From: an uncultured Alphaproteobacteria bacterium
GTDB taxonomy: Bacteria > Pseudomonadota > Alphaproteobacteria > RF32 > CAG-239
Reading direction: 5' to 3'
NCBI GenBank assembly: GCA_934276635.1
Contig: CAKQTH010000005.1
Location: forward strand, 14,521-78,520
Length of the DNA: 64,000 nucleotides
In this document: positions 9,419 to 17,472 of the stretch, one piece after another
How the letters are laid out: each line of letters starts with the position of its first letter
Numbering within the stretch: the first letter of the stretch is position 1
Notes under the pieces: model-generated
The model's database searches: none
Seen by the model: the letters and a program-made list of their open reading frames with translations, nothing else
What the model was told of the DNA's origin: nothing
Position numbers and translations under genes: made by a program

Positions 9419-10687
9419 TTAAAAAGACTGTTTCATCCAGCCGAATGCTCTTGAGAAAAATCCGCCTTCGCTTGAAGCTGATCGTTTTACGGTTTTTGTT
9501 TTTTTGCCTTCGCTGTTCAATGCATAAATCAACAGGCCGACAGCCGTAGAATATTCCGGACTGCACAATGCGGACGGCATATTTGCAATGTTTCGCGGAA
9601 CGCCTAAACGCACCTGTTTGTCAAGCAAAACAGACGCAACATTTCTGATTCCGGTAAGCTGACTGCAACCGCCGGTCAAAACGACTCTGTGATTCGTCAC
9701 ATTTTTCAGCCCGTGTTCATCAAGTTTTTTGTTAATTAGCTTAAAAATTTCTTCGACTCGAGCCGAAATGATGTTAATCAGCTCCGATTTCGGCACCGCG
9801 CGAACGGAAACATCGTCTTCTTCGCCTACCGGATAAACATTTATCTTTTTGGTTCTGTCCTGACTTGTCAAAAATGCACAGCCATGCAGATTCTTCAAGC
9901 TTTCTGCGTGTTCTGCCGAAGTCGTAAGCCCCCAGGCTATGTCGTTTGTAATATATTTTCCGCCGACTCCGATTGCCGAAAACTGAACCGGATATCCGTT
10001 GCGAAAAGTCGCAATATTTGTAACTTCTCCGCCGATATCAACGATTGTGGCGCCGATTTGTCTTTCGTCTTCTACTAAACAAGCCAGACCCGAGGCATAT
10101 GCCGAAAACGCCCTGTCTTCAACCTCAAGTCTTGCATTTTCTACCACGCTTTCAAGGTTTTTATACATACTGGACGGAAACACTCCGAGCAAAACATCAA
10201 CAGACAATTTGTCCGCATAAAGTCCGCGCGGCTCACGGGTTTCTTCTCCATCGTCAATTCGATAATTTCCAGTCAACTCGTGTATAAGTTCATAGTCGGC
10301 AATATTAACTTTGCTGAGGCATGTCAAAACCACTTTGCTCGCATCTTCCGAATTTATCGGACGATTTTTGTTTATGTTTATAACCGCATGTTTTATTGAG
10401 CTTTTTGCTCTGTCTCCCGAAATATTTATGATAACTTTGCTGATTCTTTCATCCGCCATCTGTTCGGCAGCTTCTACCGCGTTGCACACGCTGAGCGATG
10501 CCTCGTTAATATCGGTGACGATTCCGTTTTTAATTCCTTTTGATGCGCTACAGTCATAGCCAACAATTTTAATCGGTTCGCCGGTTCTGTCTTCTTTATT
10601 TATATGCGCAATAATACAGCAGACCTTGGAACTTCCGATATCCAAAGCCGCGACTGTGCTATAACGGTTAAAAGAATGCGACGACAT
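9419..10687 (-). CDS. ftsA: Cell division protein FtsA
   Basis: Actin-like ATPase that tethers FtsZ to the membrane. The 422 residues have the phosphate-binding loop ALDIGSSKVCCI at the N-terminus, an SHS2/1C insertion, the adenosine-binding VVLTGGCSQLTGI region, and a C-terminal amphipathic helix ending GWMKQSF that fits the membrane-targeting sequence. It lies 12 bases after ftsQ in the division operon. Confidence 0.96.
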   Translation of the reverse strand: MSSHSFNRYSTVAALDIGSSKVCCIIAHINKEDRTGEPIKIVGYDCSASKGIKNGIVTDINEASLSVCNAVEAAEQMADERISKVIINISGDRAKSSIKHAVININKNRPINSEDASKVVLTCLSKVNIADYELIHELTGNYRIDDGEETREPRGLYADKLSVDVLLGVFPSSMYKNLESVVENARLEVEDRAFSAYASGLACLVEDERQIGATIVDIGGEVTNIATFRNGYPVQFSAIGVGGKYITNDIAWGLTTSAEHAESLKNLHGCAFLTSQDRTKKINVYPVGEEDDVSVRAVPKSELINIISARVEEIFKLINKKLDEHGLKNVTNHRVVLTGGCSQLTGIRNVASVLLDKQVRLGVPRNIANMPSALCSPEYSTAVGLLIYALNSEGKKTKTVKRSASSEGGFFSRAFGWMKQSF

Positions 10688-10699
10688 ACTCTCACTCTC

Positions 10700-11566
10700 T
10701 TATATTTGGTGCTCTTTTTTATTTTTTATTTTGCTGTTATTGCTGTCTTTTTCAAGCTTCACAATGACCTTACCTTTTAATCTTAAATCAATGAAGGTTA
10801 ATTTACGCTTAAGAAGTCCCTCTGTTCGGCTCAATTTTATAAGTTTTTTCCACGCTTTTTGCATATCTTCTTCCGGCAGCTTTACGGTCAGCCCGTTTTC
10901 GATGTCGTCCAAAATTATATCCCATCTGCGGCCGGAGACAAAAACCGCTGCTTTAACTCTTTGGAACAAATCTTTATCCTGTTTCAAAACATTGAGCAGA
11001 CTGTTTACATTTTCCGGCGCGTCAGGCCCGATAATCAAAAGGCTTTCGACCGGCGGAACATAATCTGACGAAATCACCTGACCGTCTTCGTCTATCGGAT
11101 AAAAATTGTCCTCAAACTGCCAAAGCGCAATAACATTTTTTTCAACCAGCGAAACATATATCACATTCGGAAAAAAGCTGCGGCGTACAAAGGCCTCTTT
11201 GACCCACGGCAAAGCCTCCAGATTGCGCTTTGCCTGCCACAGATTATATTGCAAAACATTGTCTCCGCGGTTGATATTCAAAGCGTTTGCGACATCTGAT
11301 TTCAGGGTATTCTTCCGCCCTTCAATAATCACATCATCAACCACAAAGCCCATCTGCGAAGTAAAATCGCCGATTTTTTCTTTTGTTGTTTGCAGCTGCG
11401 TACCGATAATATCTTCTCTGAGCATTACCACCGCGGCGGACAAAGAAAAAATCATCAGCAAAATCAACAAATTGCCAATTATTGAATAGACCAAGCTATC
11501 CGGCAAAGACACCTTCTTTCCCGCAATAACATTATGGCCTGTTTTCATTTTTTGCAAATTTATCAT
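10700..11566 (-). CDS. ftsQ: Cell division protein FtsQ
   Basis: Bitopic divisome scaffold. The 288 residues have a short cytoplasmic head, one membrane helix at about residues 28-52, a POTRA domain beginning VDDVIIEGRKNT and containing WVKEAFVRRSFFPNVIYVSLVEK, then the FtsQ beta domain. The cytoplasmic part lacks the long extension of some alphaproteobacteria. It starts 1 base after the murB stop. A second in-frame ATG six codons in is possible; neither start has a strong SD. Confidence 0.92.
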   Translation of the reverse strand: MINLQKMKTGHNVIAGKKVSLPDSLVYSIIGNLLILLMIFSLSAAVVMLREDIIGTQLQTTKEKIGDFTSQMGFVVDDVIIEGRKNTLKSDVANALNINRGDNVLQYNLWQAKRNLEALPWVKEAFVRRSFFPNVIYVSLVEKNVIALWQFEDNFYPIDEDGQVISSDYVPPVESLLIIGPDAPENVNSLLNVLKQDKDLFQRVKAAVFVSGRRWDIILDDIENGLTVKLPEEDMQKAWKKLIKLSRTEGLLKRKLTFIDLRLKGKVIVKLEKDSNNSKIKNKKEHQI

Positions 11567-11567
11567 C

Positions 11568-12494
11568 TTATTTTTTTACGCCGACTCTTTTGACTTCCCA
11601 TTCAAGAGTTATATATGTTTTTCGTTTAACCAAATTAACAATTTCTTCAGCCAGTTTTTCAATATCTTCAGCCGTTGCATTGCCCGAATTTATAATAAAG
11701 TTGCAATGCTTGTCCGATACTTCCGCGCCACCGACTTTAAGGTTTTGCGCACCTGATTTCTTAATCAGTTCCCAGGCTTTTAATCCGTCCGGATTTTTGA
11801 AAAATGAACCGGCCGTGCGCTTGTTATATGGCTGCTTTTCAAGCCGATATTCCTGATACTCCTTAATTTTGTTTTTTATTTCGTGCTTTGTAGATGGCCT
11901 CAGTTTGAAGGTCAGTGAAACAACAATCCAATCGTCCGGAAACAGGCTTGAGCGATATCCTAAATTTAAGTCTTCGGGATAAACTTTTTTCAGCTCTCCG
12001 GTCGAATCTACAATCATTGCCGATTGCAAAAAATCTCCGATGCAATATCCGAAACAGCCGGCGTTTGTCCTCACCGCGCCGCCGATTGTTCCCGGTATTG
12101 AGGCCAAAAACTCCAATCCGCCCAAATAAGAATCGCACATAATTCTGAGCAATTTTTCATTATGCAGGCCGGCATAACAAGTCAAAAGATTGTTTTCAAC
12201 TTCATACTTTCTGAAAAATTTAGAAGAAGTCAGAGAAACCACAACCCCGGCAATTCCGCCGTCACGAACCAAAACATTAGAGCCGCCGCCCAAAACGAAC
12301 ATCGGAATATTCTCGGGCTTTTGACGCAGAAAATCTTGCAAATCGGCAATATCTTCAGGACAAAAAACAACTTCCGCATCGCCGCCGACGCAGAGTTTTG
12401 TGTGCCTCTTCATCGGAACATTATACAAATATTTGCCGCGAACTTTCGGCAGCATCTCTGCCATTTGATTTTTTTTGAGCGGATTAAAATACAT
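11568..12494 (-). CDS. murB: UDP-N-acetylenolpyruvoylglucosamine reductase MurB
   Basis: FAD-dependent reductase making UDP-MurNAc in the cytoplasm. The 308 residues carry the FAD-binding VLGGGSNVLVRD, GGAVRTNAGCFG, the YRSSLF motif of type II MurB, the catalytic serine in AGSFFKNP, and the C-terminal region SDKHCNFIIN. An SD (AAAGGA) lies 5 bases before the ATG, which is one base past the murG stop. It is directly downstream of murG with murC missing between them. Confidence 0.96.
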   Translation of the reverse strand: MYFNPLKKNQMAEMLPKVRGKYLYNVPMKRHTKLCVGGDAEVVFCPEDIADLQDFLRQKPENIPMFVLGGGSNVLVRDGGIAGVVVSLTSSKFFRKYEVENNLLTCYAGLHNEKLLRIMCDSYLGGLEFLASIPGTIGGAVRTNAGCFGYCIGDFLQSAMIVDSTGELKKVYPEDLNLGYRSSLFPDDWIVVSLTFKLRPSTKHEIKNKIKEYQEYRLEKQPYNKRTAGSFFKNPDGLKAWELIKKSGAQNLKVGGAEVSDKHCNFIINSGNATAEDIEKLAEEIVNLVKRKTYITLEWEVKRVGVKK

Positions 12495-12495
12495 A

Positions 12496-13608
12496 TCAGT
12501 CCTTTCGGGTTGAAATTTGTTTTTCTATAACATCGGCGAATCTGTACGCCGCATCAATAATAGCGCTGTTTTTTGCATTTTGCGAGAAAAATTCGAGCAT
12601 TGAAGGATTTTCTTCTGCTTCAGTCAAAAGTTCGGCAACTTTTTGTGCCGTAAAATCTTTTTGTTCAAGCAAAATTCCGGCATTTGCATCAACCACATTC
12701 ATCGCATTAAAATATTGATGATTGTCTGCCGCAATCGGCAACGGAACCAAAATTGACGGAATTCCGGCTGCCAAAATTTCACAAACTGACGATGCTCCGG
12801 CACGAGAAATTATGATATCCGAATTGCGGTACAATTCCGGCATATTTCCGAAAAAGTGCGAAACTTTCGCCTTTATGTTTGTTTTGATGTATTTGTTTTC
12901 AAGCTCGGCACAATCTTCCTGACGGCATTGCTGAACAACCGAAAGCTTTTTTATTCCCTTGTCTGCCACAAGCTTAAACGCCTCGGGCAAAACATCGGCA
13001 AAAACTTTTGCTCCCTGCGAACCGCCGAGAACAAGAACTCTGAGCTCATCATCAACCATATTGCGGTTTTGAGAATGCAAATCGGCAATTTGTTTTCTTA
13101 TCGGCATACCGCAAAAATCAATCTTTTTATTTGCCGGCAGATATTTCACTTCCGCAAAACTTTTCACTATCACATCGGCAAAACGGCCGAGCAAACGATT
13201 TGTTCTGCTCATTACCGAATTTTGTTCGTGCAACACAAGCTTTACCCCGAGCAAAACTGCCGCAACCGAACACGGAAACGAGGCATATCCGCCAAACCCG
13301 ACAACGCACGCCGGTTTTTTGCGCAATATCAGCACAAAAGCCTGCATAACTCCGAAACCGGTTTTTATAAGGCTTTTTAGCTTAAACAGTTTTGATTTTC
13401 CGACCAAAGCGCCGGAGCATACCGCATAATTTTTGATTTCTCCGAGGATTCCTTTATAATTTCCTATGCCTCTGGCGTCGGTAACAAATTCAACATCATA
13501 TCCGCGAGCCAAAAGTTCGGCCGCAACAGCTTCCGCCGGATAGATATGACCGCCGGTTCCGCCCGCCGTTAAAAAAATCAGCTGTTTTTTTGCTTTGTTA
13601 TCTTTCAT
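12496..13608 (-). CDS. murG: UDP-GlcNAc transferase MurG (lipid II synthesis)
   Basis: Peripheral membrane glycosyltransferase converting lipid I to lipid II. The frame opens at 13629, but a near-perfect SD (GGAGG, 6-base spacing) precedes the ATG at 13608, giving 370 residues. Motifs: N-terminal TAGGTGGHIYPA glycine loop, GFGGYASFP, LHEQNSVMSRTNR, GGSQGAKVF, and ISRAGASSVCEILAAG for UDP-GlcNAc. The start overlaps the end of ftsW by 11 bases, suggesting coupling. Confidence 0.97.
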   Translation of the reverse strand: MKDNKAKKQLIFLTAGGTGGHIYPAEAVAAELLARGYDVEFVTDARGIGNYKGILGEIKNYAVCSGALVGKSKLFKLKSLIKTGFGVMQAFVLILRKKPACVVGFGGYASFPCSVAAVLLGVKLVLHEQNSVMSRTNRLLGRFADVIVKSFAEVKYLPANKKIDFCGMPIRKQIADLHSQNRNMVDDELRVLVLGGSQGAKVFADVLPEAFKLVADKGIKKLSVVQQCRQEDCAELENKYIKTNIKAKVSHFFGNMPELYRNSDIIISRAGASSVCEILAAGIPSILVPLPIAADNHQYFNAMNVVDANAGILLEQKDFTAQKVAELLTEAEENPSMLEFFSQNAKNSAIIDAAYRFADVIEKQISTRKD

Positions 13609-14725
13609 CTTCGTCCTCCGCTGCAACATTTTTACGCGTAATTGCCAAAATCATTCCCATACCGAGAGCGCTCCCCCACAAAGAAGAACCGCCGTATGAA
13701 ATAAAAGGAAGAGTCATTCCTTTTGTCGGCCCCAAATGAATTGTCGAACACATATTTACAATCCCTTGAATACCGAAAATGCAAACCAATCCCGCCAAAG
13801 ACAGGATTAAAAACATATTTTTTTCTTTCATTGTCGCCAAAAGCGCGCGGATAACAATAAAGCCGAGCAGCGCAACAATAAACAGGCAGAAGAACAGCCC
13901 GTATTCCTCACCAGCAACTGCAAACACAAAGTCTGTATGCGCATCAGGAATCTTCGAGCGAACAACTCCTTCGCCGGGGCCTTTTCCGAAAATTCCGCCG
14001 TTTTGAAATGCTTTCAAAGAATTTTTGATTTGATATCCGAGCTCGCCTTTTGATGCAAACATTTGCGAAACCCGATACCGCACATGGCTGTATGTTAAAT
14101 ATGCAAATACGGCGGATGTCGCTACCGCTCCGCCGAGTCCGACAACAAACTTCATCGGCAGGCCGGCCAAAAACAGCTGTCCGCACAGTACAAACGCCAG
14201 AACCATAGTCATTCCGACATCAGGCTGGCGAAACACAAGCAGTAAAGTTAGTGCGGCGCTGAAAGCCAGCAAAACCAACAATCCCTTTTCTTTTGTGCGC
14301 AGATATCCGTCCAAAAGCCACGCCGTAAACACCGCAAATAAAGGCTTGAGGAACTCCGTTGGTTGCAGAGAAAGCCCAAAAATTCTGATCCATCGGGAAG
14401 CACCCTTGTTTTCAACACCGGCAAACAGCGCCCAGATTGTCAGAATTACCGCAACCAGATACAGCACCACGGCCATACGACGAATCCATCTCAAATTAAA
14501 TGAAGAAACAACTAGGATAATCGCCAGTGAAGATATTGCATAAACAATATGATACACAACAAAATGGTATGCGCCGTACCCTATTCTGACCGCAACGGCC
14601 GGACTTGCCGAAAAGCTCAAAAACACACCGAGCACAATAAGCAGAATAACGGCGGAAAGCAGCGGTTTGTCGACCGTCCACCACCATTTTGCCAAAATAC
14701 TGCGGTTGTTGCGAGAAAAAAACAT
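13598..14725 (-). CDS. ftsW: Lipid II polymerase FtsW (SEDS family)
   Basis: SEDS glycosyltransferase that polymerises septal peptidoglycan with its partner PBP. The 375 residues show about ten membrane helices, QPTEFLKPLF in the middle, the FRQPDVGMTMVL region with the SEDS catalytic Asp, and the C-terminal LPFISYGGSSLW signature. It begins directly after the mraY stop. In most dcw clusters murD sits between mraY and ftsW; here it does not. Confidence 0.95.
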   Translation of the reverse strand: MFFSRNNRSILAKWWWTVDKPLLSAVILLIVLGVFLSFSASPAVAVRIGYGAYHFVVYHIVYAISSLAIILVVSSFNLRWIRRMAVVLYLVAVILTIWALFAGVENKGASRWIRIFGLSLQPTEFLKPLFAVFTAWLLDGYLRTKEKGLLVLLAFSAALTLLLVFRQPDVGMTMVLAFVLCGQLFLAGLPMKFVVGLGGAVATSAVFAYLTYSHVRYRVSQMFASKGELGYQIKNSLKAFQNGGIFGKGPGEGVVRSKIPDAHTDFVFAVAGEEYGLFFCLFIVALLGFIVIRALLATMKEKNMFLILSLAGLVCIFGIQGIVNMCSTIHLGPTKGMTLPFISYGGSSLWGSALGMGMILAITRKNVAAEDEDER

Positions 14726-15784
14726 TTAGAAGCTTACTCCCACAAACATTGAACCGAGGCCGATAACCGCCAAAATTACGGCAACGAGCCAAAATCTGAC
14801 AACAACATTAACTTCAGGCCAGCCAAGCTGTTCAAAATGATGATGAAGCGGCGCCATTCTGAAAATTCTTTTTCCGGTGCGCTTAAACCAAAATACCTGC
14901 AAAAATACCGATATGGTTTCGGCCACAAAAACACCGCCGACAACCGCAAGCAAAACCTCTTGCTTCAGGATTACCGCAACGGTGCCGAGCAGCGCACCCA
15001 ATGCCAACGAGCCGGTATCGCCCATAAAAACCTGAGCTTTCGGGGCATTAAACCACAAAAATCCGAGGCATGCGCCGACGGTTGCCGCGCATACAATCAT
15101 CATTTCTGCCGTACCAGCAATGTTTTCCAAAAATCCGTGCTGCGGAAATGCGCCGACAAAAAACGCAACAAGCATAAATGATGCAAACGCGATTGAAAGC
15201 AATCCGGAGGCCAAACCATCCAATCCGTCGCTCAAATTTACGCCGTTTGAAGCGCCGGCAATTACGACCATTGCAAACGGGACATAGAAGTACCATAGTT
15301 TCAGACTGATACCGACGAGATACGGGAAATTAAGCTCAAAACGCTGACTTTCGGGCGTTGCATATGAAATCGCAGCAACTGCAACCAAAGCCGCCGAAAA
15401 CTGGAGCAGCAATTTCATCTTTGCGCTCATCGCCTTGCTTGAATCTCTTGCGATTTTTTCATAATCATCGACAAATCCGGCAAATCCGTATGCGAGCATC
15501 ACAAACAGGCATACCCAAACAAAAATATTCTGCAAATCGGCAAAAATAAATGTGCTCAAAAACGCCGACGCCAAAATCAGGATTCCGCCCATTGTTGGAG
15601 TGCCTTTTTTGGCCATGTGAGATTGCGGGCCGTCATCGCGTATCGGTTGGCCTTTTGCCTGATGCGCATGCAAAAAAGCAATAAATTTATGTCCGGTTGC
15701 AAGAGTTATGGCCAAAGACAGCCAAAAAGCAAAAAACACTCGCAAAAACAGATGGATATCTAAACCGAATATTGTCATCAGCAT
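14726..15784 (-). CDS. mraY: Phospho-MurNAc-pentapeptide transferase MraY
   Basis: Integral membrane enzyme making lipid I from UDP-MurNAc-pentapeptide and undecaprenyl phosphate. The 352 residues contain the family motifs GTPTMGG, VDDYEK, the Asp-rich NLSDGLDGLASG, FMGDTGSLALG and the HHHFE loop. SD AAAGGAG is 7 bases before the first of two close ATGs. It is the first gene of the visible division operon; upstream is a divergent intergenic region, so murE, murF and earlier cluster genes are elsewhere. Confidence 0.97.
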   Translation of the reverse strand: MLMTIFGLDIHLFLRVFFAFWLSLAITLATGHKFIAFLHAHQAKGQPIRDDGPQSHMAKKGTPTMGGILILASAFLSTFIFADLQNIFVWVCLFVMLAYGFAGFVDDYEKIARDSSKAMSAKMKLLLQFSAALVAVAAISYATPESQRFELNFPYLVGISLKLWYFYVPFAMVVIAGASNGVNLSDGLDGLASGLLSIAFASFMLVAFFVGAFPQHGFLENIAGTAEMMIVCAATVGACLGFLWFNAPKAQVFMGDTGSLALGALLGTVAVILKQEVLLAVVGGVFVAETISVFLQVFWFKRTGKRIFRMAPLHHHFEQLGWPEVNVVVRFWLVAVILAVIGLGSMFVGVSF

Positions 15785-15878
15785 ATTTTTTCTCCTTTAT
15801 GCTTTTTATTTTCAATCATCATATTTCATTATTTATAAAAAAGTCTTAAAATTTGTTCATTGTAAACAGATTTTTGAT

Positions 15879-15907
15879 TTGCAGTTTTTGTGTTTTGGTT
15901 ATATATT
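15879..15907 (+). promoter_or_regulatory. Sigma-70-like promoter of the exported protein gene
   Basis: TTGCAG and TATATT separated by 17 bases, ending 33 bases upstream of the ATG at 15941. Confidence 0.6.
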
Positions 15908-15940
15908 TGTGTTAGTTAATTTTTTATGGAGAAAAATCTG

Positions 15941-16735
15941 ATGCGTATATATCATCTTTTTGCCGCAATTGCCGTTCCGGCGCTGTTATGCAGTCCGGTA
16001 TCGGCGCAAGAAAATGACACCGATGACGAGCTCGGATTCGGTATTGAAGAGGAAGAAGAACCGCAAAGCGGGCTGAAATCTTTCGGCGGAGGACGCGATT
16101 CTTGGCGCAGAAAAGAAGAACCCGTTGTTCAAGCCCCAAAGCTCGAGATGATTTCCCGCGTTTCGGACTATATCACGCAAAGCGCAATCTCAAACCTGAT
16201 GAATCCGGAACAGGTATTTTGCTATAAAGTAGCCTCAAAGCCCAGCGGATATATGGGATATACCATCGACGGAATGGCGCTTGTCTCGTTTTGCGGGATT
16301 TTGCCGCCGGCCGAAAGAGAAACTTTGATTGAACAATTTTTCACCAAAGATGCAAATATATCGAGCGAAATTGACAACTGTATCATAAAGCCGCAAATGA
16401 TGTTCCGCTTTGTTCGCGGCGTTGATTATACCGATGTGTTGCTCTCAAGTCCGTGTCAGTCATATACGGTTTTTTATGCCGGGAATATTCATACCTATAA
16501 TCTTGCTCCGGTTGCGCCGATGGTTGATGAAATTATCAACATATACAGCGCAAAAGCCCGTGATTTTGCTTCTCCTGCGCTGTTAAACCAGCTGCTTCCG
16601 ATTGGCATTGCTCAAACAGACGAGCAAAAGAAACAGGTTGAAGAGGCAAACGGCCCTATTCGTAAATGGCAGGCCGAACAAAAACAAGAAGAAAAAAAGA
16701 ATACCGGATGGAACAAGCTGAAATTCGGAAACTAA
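15941..16735 (+). CDS. Exported protein of unknown function
   Basis: A 264-residue protein with a signal peptide cleaved near VSAQE (residue about 23), then a very acidic low-complexity stretch (EEEEEP) and a mostly soluble domain with three or four cysteines. I do not recognise the family. An upstream in-frame ATG at 15926 exists, but its GGAG forms the SD for the ATG at 15941, so the later start is preferred. It has its own promoter and terminator and is divergent from the division operon. The C-terminus is rich in K, E and Q. Confidence 0.7.
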   Translation: MRIYHLFAAIAVPALLCSPVSAQENDTDDELGFGIEEEEEPQSGLKSFGGGRDSWRRKEEPVVQAPKLEMISRVSDYITQSAISNLMNPEQVFCYKVASKPSGYMGYTIDGMALVSFCGILPPAERETLIEQFFTKDANISSEIDNCIIKPQMMFRFVRGVDYTDVLLSSPCQSYTVFYAGNIHTYNLAPVAPMVDEIINIYSAKARDFASPALLNQLLPIGIAQTDEQKKQVEEANGPIRKWQAEQKQEEKKNTGWNKLKFGN

Positions 16736-16747
16736 AAAACGCTTAAC

Positions 16748-16785
16748 AAAAAACATCTCCGATTGACTGACCGGAGATGTTTTTT
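16748..16785. terminator. Bidirectional terminator
   Basis: A 10-base perfect stem (AACATCTCCG with its complement), flanked by A on the left and T on the right. It serves both the exported protein gene (+) and the pilin gene (-), which converge here. Confidence 0.85.
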
Positions 16786-16793
16786 GTGCTCAA

Positions 16794-17384
16794 TCATTTA
16801 AATACAAGAACTGCCGCAGAGTCATCTTCACTTTCTGATTCAGCACATAATTTACTAATCATTGAAGCTCCTCTTTCTCGCAGTACAGATAGTGGGCAAA
16901 AAATTTCATTATATGCACAAACTTCACCCGTCCAATCAAGAAATCCAGCCGATGTCCCCCAATCTGTTGTCAATAATGTAGAGCAGGCATCTTTGGAAAT
17001 CCCTGTTAAATACAAAGAAAATATAGATATGTCACCACCTATATATATTGCGCCGCCAAATGCGTTTCTGAGACAATTTTTGTCAGAACCTTCTTCCTCA
17101 TCAAATCCATCAACATCACACGATTTTGATACTTCTTCCGGATAAATACCCAATTGATACGCCGTCTCAGTGGTTAATCCTTTATAATTACCCTGTCCGG
17201 CAAAAGTTGTACGAACATTAGCCGCGACTATGGATACCTGGTCAATCAGCTTATTTGTCTTATATTTTGCCATAGCTTTGGAATAACCGGCAATACCAGC
17301 AACCGACAAAACGCCGACAATTGCCAGTACGCCCAGCATTTCAATCATCGACCGGCCGCTCTGCTCACTAGTATACTTCTTCAT
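16794..17384 (-). CDS. Type IV pilin-like protein
   Basis: A 196-residue prepilin. After a short basic leader, a glycine precedes RSMIEMLGVLAIVGVLSVAG: the prepilin peptidase pattern with Glu at +5 and a long hydrophobic helix for filament packing. The globular part resembles PilS/type IVb-like pilins and has several paired cysteines. No pilus assembly genes are nearby, so it depends on a machine encoded elsewhere. SD AAGGAT precedes the ATG. The promoter carries a G8 tract in its spacer (separate entry). A mutated paralogue with the same 5' region lies at 43196-43808. Confidence 0.85.
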   Translation of the reverse strand: MKKYTSEQSGRSMIEMLGVLAIVGVLSVAGIAGYSKAMAKYKTNKLIDQVSIVAANVRTTFAGQGNYKGLTTETAYQLGIYPEEVSKSCDVDGFDEEEGSDKNCLRNAFGGAIYIGGDISIFSLYLTGISKDACSTLLTTDWGTSAGFLDWTGEVCAYNEIFCPLSVLRERGASMISKLCAESESEDDSAAVLVFK

Positions 17385-17417
17385 CTTAATAATCCTTATA
17401 AAATTTAACCTGAGGGC

Positions 17418-17443
17418 ATTTTACCCCCCCCAGAGGTTGTCAA
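17418..17443 (-). promoter_or_regulatory. Pilin promoter with poly-G spacer (phase-variable candidate)
   Basis: On the minus strand TTGACA (17443-17438) and TAAAAT (17423-17418) are separated by 14 bases, the last eight of which are G (C8 at 17424-17431). Optimal sigma-70 spacing is 17, so gain of three G would give the best geometry and the present state should be weak. The same arrangement recurs before the second pilin copy. Confidence 0.75.
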
Positions 17444-17472
17444 GGATTATTTATAAAAAACAAAAAAATCCC

